From Adlercreutzia equolifaciens DSM 19450 (GTDB lineage: Bacteria > Actinomycetota > Coriobacteriia > Coriobacteriales > Eggerthellaceae), in contig NC_022567.1 in NCBI RefSeq assembly GCF_000478885.1, positions 744,001 through 808,000 of the forward strand: a stretch of DNA of 64,000 nucleotides, given 5' to 3'. Position numbers and translations under genes: made by a program. This document shows, one piece after another, positions 17,162 through 24,316 of the stretch. The notes under the pieces are model-generated. The model had not been told where the DNA came from. It did not search any database and saw nothing but the letters and a program-made list of their open reading frames with translations. The number at the start of each line of letters is the position of its first letter. The stretch's first letter is position 1.

Positions 17162-17875
17162 GTGGAGACGGCGCTTTCCGTCGATCATCTGACGAAATCG
17201 TTCGGCGGCCGCAAGGCCGTCGACGACGTGTCGTTCGCGCTGCCTGAGGGCGCGTTCCTGTCGGTCTTCGGCCCCAACGGGGCGGGCAAGACCACGCTTC
17301 TGCGCATGCTCGCCACGCTGTCGCGCCCCACGGACGGAACGGTGACGCTGGCGGGTATCGACGTGAAGGAGGAGCCCGAGCGCGTGCGCGAGGCCATCGG
17401 GCTCATCTCGCACAACCCGATGCTCTACCCCGACCTCACCGCCGAGGAGAACCTGCTTCTGTATGCGAAGCTCTACGGCGTGGCCGACCCCGAGCGCCGC
17501 GTGATAGAACTTCTCGATGCCGTGGGGCTCAAGCACCGCCGGCTCGATCGGGTGCGCACGTTCTCGCGCGGCATGACCCAGCGCGTCTCCATCGCCCGGG
17601 CGCTCGTGAACGACCCGTCGGTAGTGCTGCTCGACGAGCCCTACTCGGGACTCGACCCCCACGCCATGCACATTTTCGACGAGCTGATCGCCTCGGTGCG
17701 CGAGGGCCGCACGTTCGTCATGGTGAGCCACGACTTGGATAAGGGCCTGGCGCTTGCGAGCCACGTGCTCGTACTTGCCCGCGGCCGCGTGGTTCACTTC
17801 GGCGAGAAGGACCAGATGAGCCCCGACGAGTTCGCCGATTTGTACCGCACGACGGTAGGAATGGGGGTGAGCTAG
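17162..17875 (+). CDS. ccmA: CcmA, ATP-binding subunit of the heme exporter/CcmE-release ABC complex
   Basis: 237 residues from GTG 17162, 4 bp after ccmF; the longer open frame overlaps the ccmF tail. Walker A GPNGAGKTT (~37-45), signature FSRGMTQRVSIARAL, Walker B VVLLDEPYSGLD and the switch histidine (MVSHD). Together with CcmB and CcmC it releases holo-CcmE from the membrane complex by ATP hydrolysis. The stop abuts the ccmB ATG directly. Confidence 0.92.
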   Translation: METALSVDHLTKSFGGRKAVDDVSFALPEGAFLSVFGPNGAGKTTLLRMLATLSRPTDGTVTLAGIDVKEEPERVREAIGLISHNPMLYPDLTAEENLLLYAKLYGVADPERRVIELLDAVGLKHRRLDRVRTFSRGMTQRVSIARALVNDPSVVLLDEPYSGLDPHAMHIFDELIASVREGRTFVMVSHDLDKGLALASHVLVLARGRVVHFGEKDQMSPDEFADLYRTTVGMGVS

Positions 17876-18769
17876 ATGGCTGAGGAAGAGCAGCGATTAG
17901 ACGTGGGGTGCTCTGACCGAGCGCAGTTTACCCCAAGGGTACTTGCTCGCTCTGCTCGCAGCGCCGACACGCGACCAGGAATGCCCGAAGGGCATTCCCA
18001 AAGCGAGGACTGTCTGAGCGAATCGGAGTACCGCGCGGCTGATCGCGGAGGGACGCGTAGCTGCATCTGCAAGGCCCCCAGCACGTGGACGCAGTACAAA
18101 ACGCTGCTCGCGAAAGACCTGAAGGCGGAGTTCCGCACCAAGGACATGATCGTGTCCATGGGCATCTACGCCTTCCTCGTCATCGTGGTGTTCGGCGTGG
18201 CGCTCTCCTTCGCCCGCCCCGGCTCGGAGTTCCTCGAGGTGTCCGGCGGCCTTCTGTGGGCGCTCGTGGTGTTCACGTCGCTTCTGGGTCTGAACCGCTC
18301 GTTTTCCAAGGAAACGGAGAACGGCTGCTTGGAAGGGCTGCTTCTGGCCCCGCTCGACCGCGGCGTGATCTTTCTGGCCAAGGCGACGTCGAATTTGGTG
18401 TTTTTGGCATTGGTGGAAGTGATCGCCGTGCCGTTGTACTGGGTGTTCTTCTCCAGCTTCGCGGCGCCGGCCGATACGGGCTGGCTGCTCGTGGTGCCGC
18501 TAGTCGTCGGCAGCATCGGCATCGCCGGCATCGGCACCATGCTCTCCACCATCACGGCGGCCACCCGCGGCAAGGACGTCATGCTGGCGCTTTTGTTCGT
18601 GCCCGTGATCTTCCCGCTTCTGTACGCCTGCGTGTCGGCCACCACGTGCGCGCTCGTGGGCGGAGACGTGTTCGCCGACGGGTTTCTCACGTCGCTGGCC
18701 CTTGGCGCTGGCTACGATGTGATCATGATTCTCGCTTCGTGGGTTCTCTACGATTTTGTCGTCAACTAA
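17876..18769 (+). CDS. ccmB: CcmB heme-export permease with a repeat-encoded N-terminus
   Basis: 297 residues; CcmB is usually ~220. Family similarity begins at WTQYKTLLAKDLKAEFRTKDM (from residue ~70) and continues with six membrane helices (MGIYAFLVIVVFGVAL, LLWALVVFTSLLGLNR and others). Residues ~7-57 are encoded by a palindromic dispersed repeat (17893-18046). The next in-frame ATG lies within DMIVSMG, after the conserved N-terminal helix, and the frame lacks GTG or TTG starts nearby, so the repeat is probably translated. The ATG at 17876 sits exactly after the ccmA stop, suggesting coupled translation. Confidence 0.87.
   Translation: MAEEEQRLDVGCSDRAQFTPRVLARSARSADTRPGMPEGHSQSEDCLSESEYRAADRGGTRSCICKAPSTWTQYKTLLAKDLKAEFRTKDMIVSMGIYAFLVIVVFGVALSFARPGSEFLEVSGGLLWALVVFTSLLGLNRSFSKETENGCLEGLLLAPLDRGVIFLAKATSNLVFLALVEVIAVPLYWVFFSSFAAPADTGWLLVVPLVVGSIGIAGIGTMLSTITAATRGKDVMLALLFVPVIFPLLYACVSATTCALVGGDVFADGFLTSLALGAGYDVIMILASWVLYDFVVN
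17893..18046. repeat. Nested palindrome inside the ccmB coding region
   Basis: Arms 17893-17916 and 18023-18046 pair at about 18 of 24 positions. Inner parts match 11240-11349 in reverse orientation: GCTCTGACCGAGCG at the left, GAGGACTGTCTGAGCGAATC at the right. The central hairpin is GGAATGCCC-GAA-GGGCATTCC. The outer arms (GCGATTAGACG...) differ from those of the other copy. The reading frame stays open throughout. Confidence 0.78.
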
Positions 18770-18780
18770 AGGAGGACTGA

Positions 18781-19548
18781 GTGACTGATAAGAAGTTGAA
18801 GCTGCCCGAGGCGGGGCAGTGGCCCGACAAGCTGGTGGTGCCGGCGCTCATTGCGGGCGTGGTGCTTTCCACCGTCGGGTTCCTCATGGCGTTCTTCTGC
18901 GTGGCCCCTGTCGGGGGCGCCGCGGTGAACGGCGCCGAGCTCATTGGGGACGTGATGGTGTCCCAGAAGATGCTCTTGTCCCAGAAGATCTTCTACTTCC
19001 ACATGCCCGTGGCCATCACGTCGTTCATTGCGCTCGGCTTCGGGTGCTACTACGCCGTGCGGTTCCTCATGACGAAGAACCAGCGGTTCGACACCTGCTC
19101 GCGCATTTGCCTGGAGATCGCGCTTCTGTTCGTGGTACTCACCATGATCACCGGCGAGATGTGGACCCGCTTCGAGTGGGGCGTCTGGTGGAGCTGGGAG
19201 CCGCGGCTGACCACGTACCTCATCCTCATGCTCATCGTGATCGCGTACTTCGTGCTGCGAAGCTCCGTGGACGAGCCTGAGCGCCGCGCTACCTTCGCTG
19301 CGGTCGTGGCTATCATTGCCACGATTGACGTGCCCATCTGCTTCATGATCACGCGCCTCATTCCGTCGTCCATCCACCCGGTGGTACTGCGCGAGGGCGG
19401 CATGAGCCCCGAGATGGGTATGTGCGTGGGCCTGTGCGCGCTCGGCATGATGCTCGTGGGCTTCGTGCTGTACCGCACGCGTTTCAACCAGGTACGCCTC
19501 ACCCAGCGCGTCGAAGCGCTCAAGGAAACCCTCGACGACGAACGATAG
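18781..19548 (+). CDS. ccmC: CcmC heme-delivery protein
   Basis: 255 residues from GTG 18781 after AGGAGGACTGA. Six membrane helices and the WWD motif WTRFEWGVWWSWEPRLTT (~130-147), flanked by conserved histidines (FYFHMPVAI and SIHPVV). CcmC moves heme onto CcmE. It follows ccmB by 11 bp. The longer name in some databases (CcsA-like) would fit the fold, but position in a ccmEFABC set argues for CcmC. Confidence 0.92.
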   Translation: MTDKKLKLPEAGQWPDKLVVPALIAGVVLSTVGFLMAFFCVAPVGGAAVNGAELIGDVMVSQKMLLSQKIFYFHMPVAITSFIALGFGCYYAVRFLMTKNQRFDTCSRICLEIALLFVVLTMITGEMWTRFEWGVWWSWEPRLTTYLILMLIVIAYFVLRSSVDEPERRATFAAVVAIIATIDVPICFMITRLIPSSIHPVVLREGGMSPEMGMCVGLCALGMMLVGFVLYRTRFNQVRLTQRVEALKETLDDER

Positions 19549-19557
19549 GAGAGAGCC

Positions 19558-19764
19558 ATGAATCCCATTCTTGCCGATATCTATTCCACCATCCTGCCCT
19601 CCGCCCCCTACATCATCGCGGCCTACGCGCTTCTGTGGGTGGCCCTGCTCGTGTACGTGCTTATGGTGTTTCGCGGTACCAAGAAGGCGACCGCACAGCT
19701 CACGCTTCTAGAGGAGGCCGTCGCCGATCAGCAGGCGAAGGCCCGCGCGGCGAAGGACGAGTAG
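19558..19764 (+). CDS. ccmD: CcmD-like small membrane protein
   Basis: 68 residues, AGGAGAG before the start. A single membrane helix (YIIAAYALLWVALLVYVLMVF) followed by a charged helix, as in CcmD, which stabilises the CcmABC-CcmE complex. Sequence conservation in this family is low; the call rests on size, topology and position as the last gene of the ccm operon, before a terminator. Confidence 0.75.
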   Translation: MNPILADIYSTILPSAPYIIAAYALLWVALLVYVLMVFRGTKKATAQLTLLEEAVADQQAKARAAKDE

Positions 19765-19843
19765 CGATTCGCGATCCGTGCCGCATCTGCTGCGCGCGGT
19801 CGGATTCCAAGTGGCGATTGGTCGCTGCTGTGTTCCGCAATAT

Positions 19844-19878
19844 AGCCCGTTTAGGTGATACGCCTAGACGGGCTTTTC
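19844..19878. terminator. Terminator after the ccm operon
   Basis: AGCCCGTTTAGGTG / CGCCTAGACGGGCT stem with T-run on the plus strand. It may also serve the minus-strand ATPase gene ending at 20031. Confidence 0.75.
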
Positions 19879-20030
19879 CGTATTATGATGGCAGAGCAAA
19901 GCTCGAAACCTTCCTCGGAGCCGCCCTTCCTCCCTCCTTCCTTCCAGCGGCAACCGAGATCTCACGCAAGGCGGTCGCTCCTCGGGCAGGCCGCCTTTTG
20001 CGTGGTGCATTTGTCGGGAGCGAGTCGTCT

Positions 20031-21374
20031 CTACCGCAAGAACCACTTGCAGGCAGGGACAACCTCAATGGGGCCGGCTTCGGTTTCTATGCGCTCCTCT
20101 TCCCTTAGCGTCACAATGGTGCCTTCCTTGATGCCCGTCGCTTCCATTGCGGCAACGAAGGAATCCACCTCCCGTTCGCGGGTGCGCGGGGACGCCATGG
20201 ACGCCGTCACCTGGATGAGGGCGTAGGGCTCGGCGGCGAGAGCATCGCCGAGGAGGAAGTCCACCTTCTGTCCCCGGGGCCCCGGTGCAGTGTAGGAGGT
20301 GATCGATTCGGTGCGCTTGCCCGCCATGCGCCGGCGTAGTTCCAGGTAGACTGCTGTTTCGAACCGTTTGCCCACATCCTGCTGGTTGGCTCGCGAGACG
20401 GCGTAGACGATGCCCGGGTCGATGCCGTACACCTTCGGCGTCGCCGTGGTCTGAGGCTTCAGCGCGAAGGCGTGCTCTTCCACTTTCATGAGCAGGAAGG
20501 CCTGGCGCAGAAGGTCCATGATGCGATCCGCCTTCTCCCAATAGATCTTGAATCCGAGCTCCTTGAAGCTTTCGACGAGTTGGTTGACGGAGAACTCGCA
20601 GGCCGTGTTGCGCAGGCCGTACAGGGCGAATTGGTTGGCGATCCGGATGTCCTCGCGGCCCAAGCGTTCGGCCACGTCTCGGGCTACGACATCGCGCACA
20701 TAGCTCTGCAAAAGCTCGATGCGATCCTCGTTGAGGCGATTCTGCACTCCAGGAAAACCGCCCTCGGTCAGATAGCGGTCGAACAGTCCCTCGAGGAAGG
20801 TCTGGGTTTGAGGCGAGAACGCCGGCCCTTTCAAACGATCGCCTTCGACGGCCTGGAAGAGGCAGAATTCCCGAAAAGAGAGCGGTAGCATCTCATGGGA
20901 ATGGGAACGGCCGCGGAATTTGGTCGCGATCTCCTCCGATGACAGTTTCGAAGACGAGCCCGTAATGACGAGCGTCACCTTCTCGTGCTCGGCGAGGCGC
21001 TGGCAGACGCCCTGCCAGCGCTCCATCTCCTGCACCTCGTCGAGGAACAGATAGCACCCCTCAGTGCGCGCTTCGGGCACCTGCCGCCAGAACTCTTCGA
21101 TCACGGAGGCCATCGTGTCGGGTGCGAGGGGAGAGAGCCGGTCATCGGCGAAGTCGAAGTAGAACAGGCGGTCGCGGGGGACGCCGGCCTCGAGAAGCTG
21201 GCTCATTTTCTGATAGAGGTAGAACGTCTTGCCCGACCGCCTCATGCCGGTGATGATCTCGACCAGGTTGAACCTAGCGGGCTCTGCGAGCTCGCGGATG
21301 ATTTCTGAGCGGGGAATGAAACTCGGAAGGGGCTGCTCGCGCGCCTCCGCCACCAGGGCCGCAATGTTGTCCAT
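20031..21374 (-). CDS. ATP-binding protein of the AAA/DUF4143 family
   Basis: 447 residues from ATG 21374 (GGAGGAAGCC upstream). N-terminal AAA domain with Walker A ITGMRRSGKTF and Walker B CYLFLDEVQEM, sensor ITGSSSKLSSEE, then a DUF4143-type region (EGGFPGV, YVRDVVARDVAERL) and a C-terminal nuclease-like fold (VDFLLGD...LIQVT). Such proteins are common, patchily distributed and of unknown function in bacteria and archaea. Two tandem palindromes overlap its promoter region, suggesting tight control. Stand-alone gene. Confidence 0.85.
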   Translation of the reverse strand: MDNIAALVAEAREQPLPSFIPRSEIIRELAEPARFNLVEIITGMRRSGKTFYLYQKMSQLLEAGVPRDRLFYFDFADDRLSPLAPDTMASVIEEFWRQVPEARTEGCYLFLDEVQEMERWQGVCQRLAEHEKVTLVITGSSSKLSSEEIATKFRGRSHSHEMLPLSFREFCLFQAVEGDRLKGPAFSPQTQTFLEGLFDRYLTEGGFPGVQNRLNEDRIELLQSYVRDVVARDVAERLGREDIRIANQFALYGLRNTACEFSVNQLVESFKELGFKIYWEKADRIMDLLRQAFLLMKVEEHAFALKPQTTATPKVYGIDPGIVYAVSRANQQDVGKRFETAVYLELRRRMAGKRTESITSYTAPGPRGQKVDFLLGDALAAEPYALIQVTASMASPRTREREVDSFVAAMEATGIKEGTIVTLREEERIETEAGPIEVVPACKWFLR

Positions 21375-21393
21375 GGCTTCCTCCAGATACCAA

Positions 21394-21447
21394 CTTCTAA
21401 AAATTTTTGAGAAGATAGTACCATAACTTCTCAAAAGTTTTTAGAAG
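21394..21447. promoter_or_regulatory. Two palindromic operator-like sites upstream of the ATPase gene
   Basis: CTTCTAAAAATTTTTGAGAA (21394-21413) and CTTCTCAAAAGTTTTTAGAA (21427-21446) are each nearly self-complementary and are inverted copies of each other, start to start 33 bp (three helical turns). They lie 20-73 bp before the start codon, overlapping possible -10 sequences (TACTAT/TATGGT, minus strand). Confidence 0.6.
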
Positions 21448-21507
21448 TTATGACTTGTTGGAGAAAGGCCACGCAACTGTTCGAGAAATTCGAACAACTG
21501 GGAAAGA

Positions 21508-21540
21508 GCAGCCTACTCGAGAAATTCGAATAGGCTGCCT
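21508..21540 (-). terminator. Hairpin terminator of the HxlR remnant
   Basis: GCAGCCTA / TAGGCTGC with loop CTCGAGAAATTCGAA; on the minus strand followed by TCTTT. A neighbouring hairpin at 21478-21497 has the same CGAGAAATTCG centre and different arms. Confidence 0.55.
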
Positions 21541-21713
21541 TAAAGCCCCAGCTCCTTTTCGCCCCACTGCTTCATGGCGAGGAGGATGGGCACGAAGCTT
21601 TTGCCTTGCGGGGTGAGGGTGTATTCCACGCGCGGCGGCACCTCGCCGAAGTCGGTACGCGCAAGAAAGCCGTCAGCCACCAGTTCTCTGAGCTGCTTAC
21701 CGTAGCTCGGCGC
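21540..21713 (-). pseudogene. HxlR-family regulator, C-terminal remnant
   Basis: Minus-strand frame ending at 21540 reads KQLRELVADGFLARTDFG, then EVPPRVEYTLTPQGKSF and LLAMKQWGEKELGL. This is the C-terminal half of an HxlR winged-helix domain. The N-terminal recognition helix and start codon are missing; the homology stops near 21710, where another remnant begins on the plus strand. Confidence 0.75.
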
Positions 21714-21964
21714 TGTACCGAGAGATCGAAGCTGGACGATGGCATGAAGCGACCGAGGTGGAGAAATACGAGGAGGTGAAGGAGCTGGTCGCCCAGCTAC
21801 AGATTCCCGTGGAGTTCGCCATGCTGGGGGCGTCCAATCCGGTGATGCTGCGCGGTCGGCTGCCTGAGCGACGCGAGGAGATTCTCGCAGCCCTCGATGC
21901 CGTCATCTCCGACATCGGCGAGGAGCGCCTGCGCAGCTACCGCGTTAACTTGCGGCATTTGTAG
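21711..21964 (+). pseudogene. C-terminal remnant of a probable radical SAM protein
   Basis: Plus-strand frame reads LYREIEAGRWHEATEVEKYE ... LQIPVEFAMLGASNPVMLRG and RLPERREEILAALDAV, ending YRVNLRHL. The pattern '[IV]P...ASN...L+GRLP' near the C-terminus is familiar from radical SAM proteins; the catalytic CxxxCxxC part is absent. Assignment is from memory of the family and moderate only. No start or ribosome site is seen. Confidence 0.5.
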
Positions 21965-21999
21965 GCAGAGGGTGTACGATTTGCGAAAAGTCGCTGAAG

Positions 22000-22121
22000 A
22001 TGCCAGTTGATGGGCGAAATGGTAAGAGGGCGGCTCGAAAAAGGACGATTATCTTACCATTTCTGCCTTCAACTGGCATTTTTCGACTGAGGCATTGGCC
22101 ATTTCTGCCCTTAACTGGCAT
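22000..22121. repeat. Long inverted repeat island
   Basis: Arms of ~28 bp at 22000-22027 and 22051-22078 (ATGCCAGTTGAWGGSMGAAA + TGGTAAGA) pair at ~25 positions; a further inverted copy CCATTTCTGCCCTTAACTGG lies at 22099-22118. It sits between the radical SAM remnant and a terminator. The rest of the 343-bp gap (22174-22307) holds only two loose copies of GGTTTGTTCGGCC. Confidence 0.7.
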
Positions 22122-22137
22122 TTGCTTCGCGAAAACG

Positions 22138-22173
22138 AAAAAAGAGGGGGATCCGCGCGATTGCGGATCCCCC
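22138..22173 (-). terminator. Terminator of the DUF5692 gene
   Basis: Read on the minus strand: GGGGGATCCGC / GCGGATCCCCC followed by TCTTTTTT. Confidence 0.85.
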
Positions 22174-22307
22174 TGTTGCGGGACACTGCAGAATGGGCTT
22201 GCGCGAGCACTTGCGTTGGTGTTGGTTTGTTCGGCCGGCTCACTCGCTTCCGTACTGGTTTGTTCGGCCAGCCGCTTAGCCGAACGCTCGCTTAGTCGCG
22301 CAGCGGG

Positions 22308-23417
22308 CTACTTTTCGTCCTTCTCCACGGCGACGTAGACGTAGCCGGGGGTGCCGGTCGCGGGCAGCTCGTTGTAGGCCACCATCTCGGCGATCTCGGC
22401 GGCCGTGGCGCTCGCGGGCTCGGTCTCAAGCAGGTAGGCGGTGTCGGCGCGGCGCTCCATGGCCTTCTGGAAGTCCTTGGTTCCCACGAACACTTCCTGC
22501 TTGTACGGGTTCACGCCGAGCTTCTTGGCGCGGTAGACGATGTAGGCCAGCGCGGCGATGTTGGCCACCAGCGCGACGATGGACACGCCCAGGTTCACGT
22601 CCGGGTTGTTCACCGACTGCACGGCGAAGACGGAGTCGTTCACGAACATCGGCACCATCTGGCAGAACATGCACCAGATAGAAAGCGTGAAGGCGCGGTT
22701 CTGAATCCAGCCGCCCTTGTTCCAAATGAGACCGGCGATGGTCGGCGCGAGCAGAAGGGCGATGCCGCAGTACCAGGAATGGGTGGGCAGGCAGTTGTAG
22801 GTGTAGCAGAAGTTCCACAGATCGTAGGCGATGATGAACACCCAGGTCATGTCGGGCCACAGCATGTCCTGGCGCTTCTTGGAGATATAGATGCCGAACC
22901 AGCCGGTCATGCAGGCGATGTTGAGCAGGCCCGCGATGCCGTTGAACACGTTGTGCCAACCGCCGTAGAGCGTGACGCCCTCGGTGGAAACCCACGTGGT
23001 GCCGAAGGCGCGGAAGGCGCTCTCGAAGTCGCTCACCACGGCGATGAGGATGTTGATGGCCACGATGACGAAGGGGAAGGCCTTGAACCAATGCGAGCGG
23101 CCGATCTTGCCCCAGGAGTACTTCAGCATCATGAAGCCGATGCAGCCGGCGGTGGCGGCGTACACCTTGGCGTAGTGGAACCAGCTGTTCATGTCGGTGT
23201 GGGTGGGGTTGTTCACGGCCCACTCGGCACCGGACGCCGCACCGATCTCTACGGCCAGGCAGTAGACGGTCATGGCGCCGCAGACGCCGAAGAACATGAA
23301 GATGCCGCCGGCCTTGGTGCGGCGGGCGAACTCGTTCAGCAGGATGAGCGCGATGAGCACCATCGCCAGGCCGAGCCATTGGAAGCCGGCGTTCGGGCCG
23401 TACACGTCGAATAACAT
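22308..23417 (-). CDS. DUF5692 family polytopic membrane protein
   Basis: 369 residues, AAGGAGGGATC before the ATG. About ten membrane helices; conserved segments WFHYAKVYAATAGCIGFM, WPDMTWVFIIAYDLWNF and YTYNCLPTHSWYCG are typical of DUF5692. Function is unknown. The C-terminal ~60 residues are cytoplasmic and acidic. It is transcribed divergently from the FMN-binding/flavoprotein operon with well-formed promoters for both directions in the gap, so a shared regulation is plausible. Confidence 0.8.
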   Translation of the reverse strand: MLFDVYGPNAGFQWLGLAMVLIALILLNEFARRTKAGGIFMFFGVCGAMTVYCLAVEIGAASGAEWAVNNPTHTDMNSWFHYAKVYAATAGCIGFMMLKYSWGKIGRSHWFKAFPFVIVAINILIAVVSDFESAFRAFGTTWVSTEGVTLYGGWHNVFNGIAGLLNIACMTGWFGIYISKKRQDMLWPDMTWVFIIAYDLWNFCYTYNCLPTHSWYCGIALLLAPTIAGLIWNKGGWIQNRAFTLSIWCMFCQMVPMFVNDSVFAVQSVNNPDVNLGVSIVALVANIAALAYIVYRAKKLGVNPYKQEVFVGTKDFQKAMERRADTAYLLETEPASATAAEIAEMVAYNELPATGTPGYVYVAVEKDEK

Positions 23418-23540
23418 GGTGATCCCTCCTTTAAGGATCGGTGCCTTCCTTGCCGCGAAGCCCGCCGCGGGTGGAGCACAAGAGGCCTCGCTGACCCACT
23501 CGCACCGGCTGCGCGCGGCATCAAATAGATGCTGGGAAGT

Positions 23541-23569
23541 ACCATACCTGTGTAGAACTCTTCAGTCAA
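23541..23569 (-). promoter_or_regulatory. Promoter of the DUF5692 gene
   Basis: On the minus strand TTGACT, 17-bp spacer, TATGGT. The leader is about 115 nt. Placed in an unusually AT-rich stretch. Confidence 0.6.
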
Positions 23570-23587
23570 TATCCATAATTTTGCAAG

Positions 23588-23658
23588 TTGGTAATAATTG
23601 ACGAAATTGGTAAATGAGTCAATAAAGCATTGATAAACGGGGGAAATACTGCTAAGAT
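23588..23658 (+). promoter_or_regulatory. Promoter of the FMN-binding/flavoprotein operon with repeated upstream sites
   Basis: TTGATA (23630-23635), 17-bp spacer, TAAGAT (23653-23658). Two TTGGTAA copies (23588, 23607; 19 bp apart) lie just upstream, each followed by a TGAC/TGAGTC-like sequence, and could bind a regulator. Confidence 0.6.
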
Positions 23659-23744
23659 TCCCAAAATAAAGTTCATTGAAGAAAGAAAAAGAAAACTTTC
23701 ACGAAGAAATAATTGGAACGCACAGCCGAATGATAGGAGGGAAC

Positions 23745-24314
23745 ATGAAGCGAACAACGACGGCCATCGCCTGCAGCGCGGCCGCCCTCGCCCTGGGGCT
23801 TTCCGGTTGCGGGGCGTCCTTCGAGGGATCCGGGTCGAAGGACGCCGCCTCGGCCGAGCAGCTGGCCCTGCGCACCGACGATCCCTGGGCAGCCGAGGTT
23901 GCGGCCGATGCGGGGGCGCGGGCCCAAGGCGACTACGCCGACGGGGTGTATGTCGGGCACGGGCGCGGCATGGAGGGCGCCATCACGGTGACGCTGCTTC
24001 TGGATGACGGGCGCATCACCTGCCTGGAAACGACCCAGGAGGGGGAGAGCCAGAGCCGCGGCGGCTACGAGGCCATCCGCGACGGGCGGTACGCCGAGAT
24101 GATCGAGGCGGCCCAGAGTGCCGATATCGACGCCATCGCCGGGGCCACCATTACGACCGCCGGGGTGAAGCAGGCCGTGGCCGACGCGCTCGCCCAGGCG
24201 GAGATTGCCGCCGGCGCCGAGACGGCTGGCGGCGCGGCGACGCAGAGCGGCGGAGATGCCGCCGCAGCGAGCGATGCCGACGCCACCGCTGCTCTAACTG
24301 GAAAGGAGGCCTAG
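23745..24314 (+). CDS. FMN-binding domain lipoprotein
   Basis: 189 residues from ATG 23745 (AGGAGGGAAC before it). Lipobox LSGC, then an FMN_bind domain: YADGVYVGHGRGMEGAITVT and the flavinylation-type motif DAIAGATITT, whose Thr135 would carry FMN through a phosphoester bond. The usual Ser/Thr before GAT is Ala132. The C-terminus is an Ala/Gly/Asp-rich tail. It would relay electrons outside the membrane to the flavoprotein encoded 2 bp downstream. ApbE, which attaches FMN to such motifs, is encoded at 28457-29515. Confidence 0.87.
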   Translation: MKRTTTAIACSAAALALGLSGCGASFEGSGSKDAASAEQLALRTDDPWAAEVAADAGARAQGDYADGVYVGHGRGMEGAITVTLLLDDGRITCLETTQEGESQSRGGYEAIRDGRYAEMIEAAQSADIDAIAGATITTAGVKQAVADALAQAEIAAGAETAGGAATQSGGDAAAASDADATAALTGKEA

Positions 24315-24316
24315 CC

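Noticed and set aside
22174..22307. Direct repeats GGTTTGTTCGGCC near 22225 and 22255
   Set aside because: Only two short loose copies; too weak to call an element.
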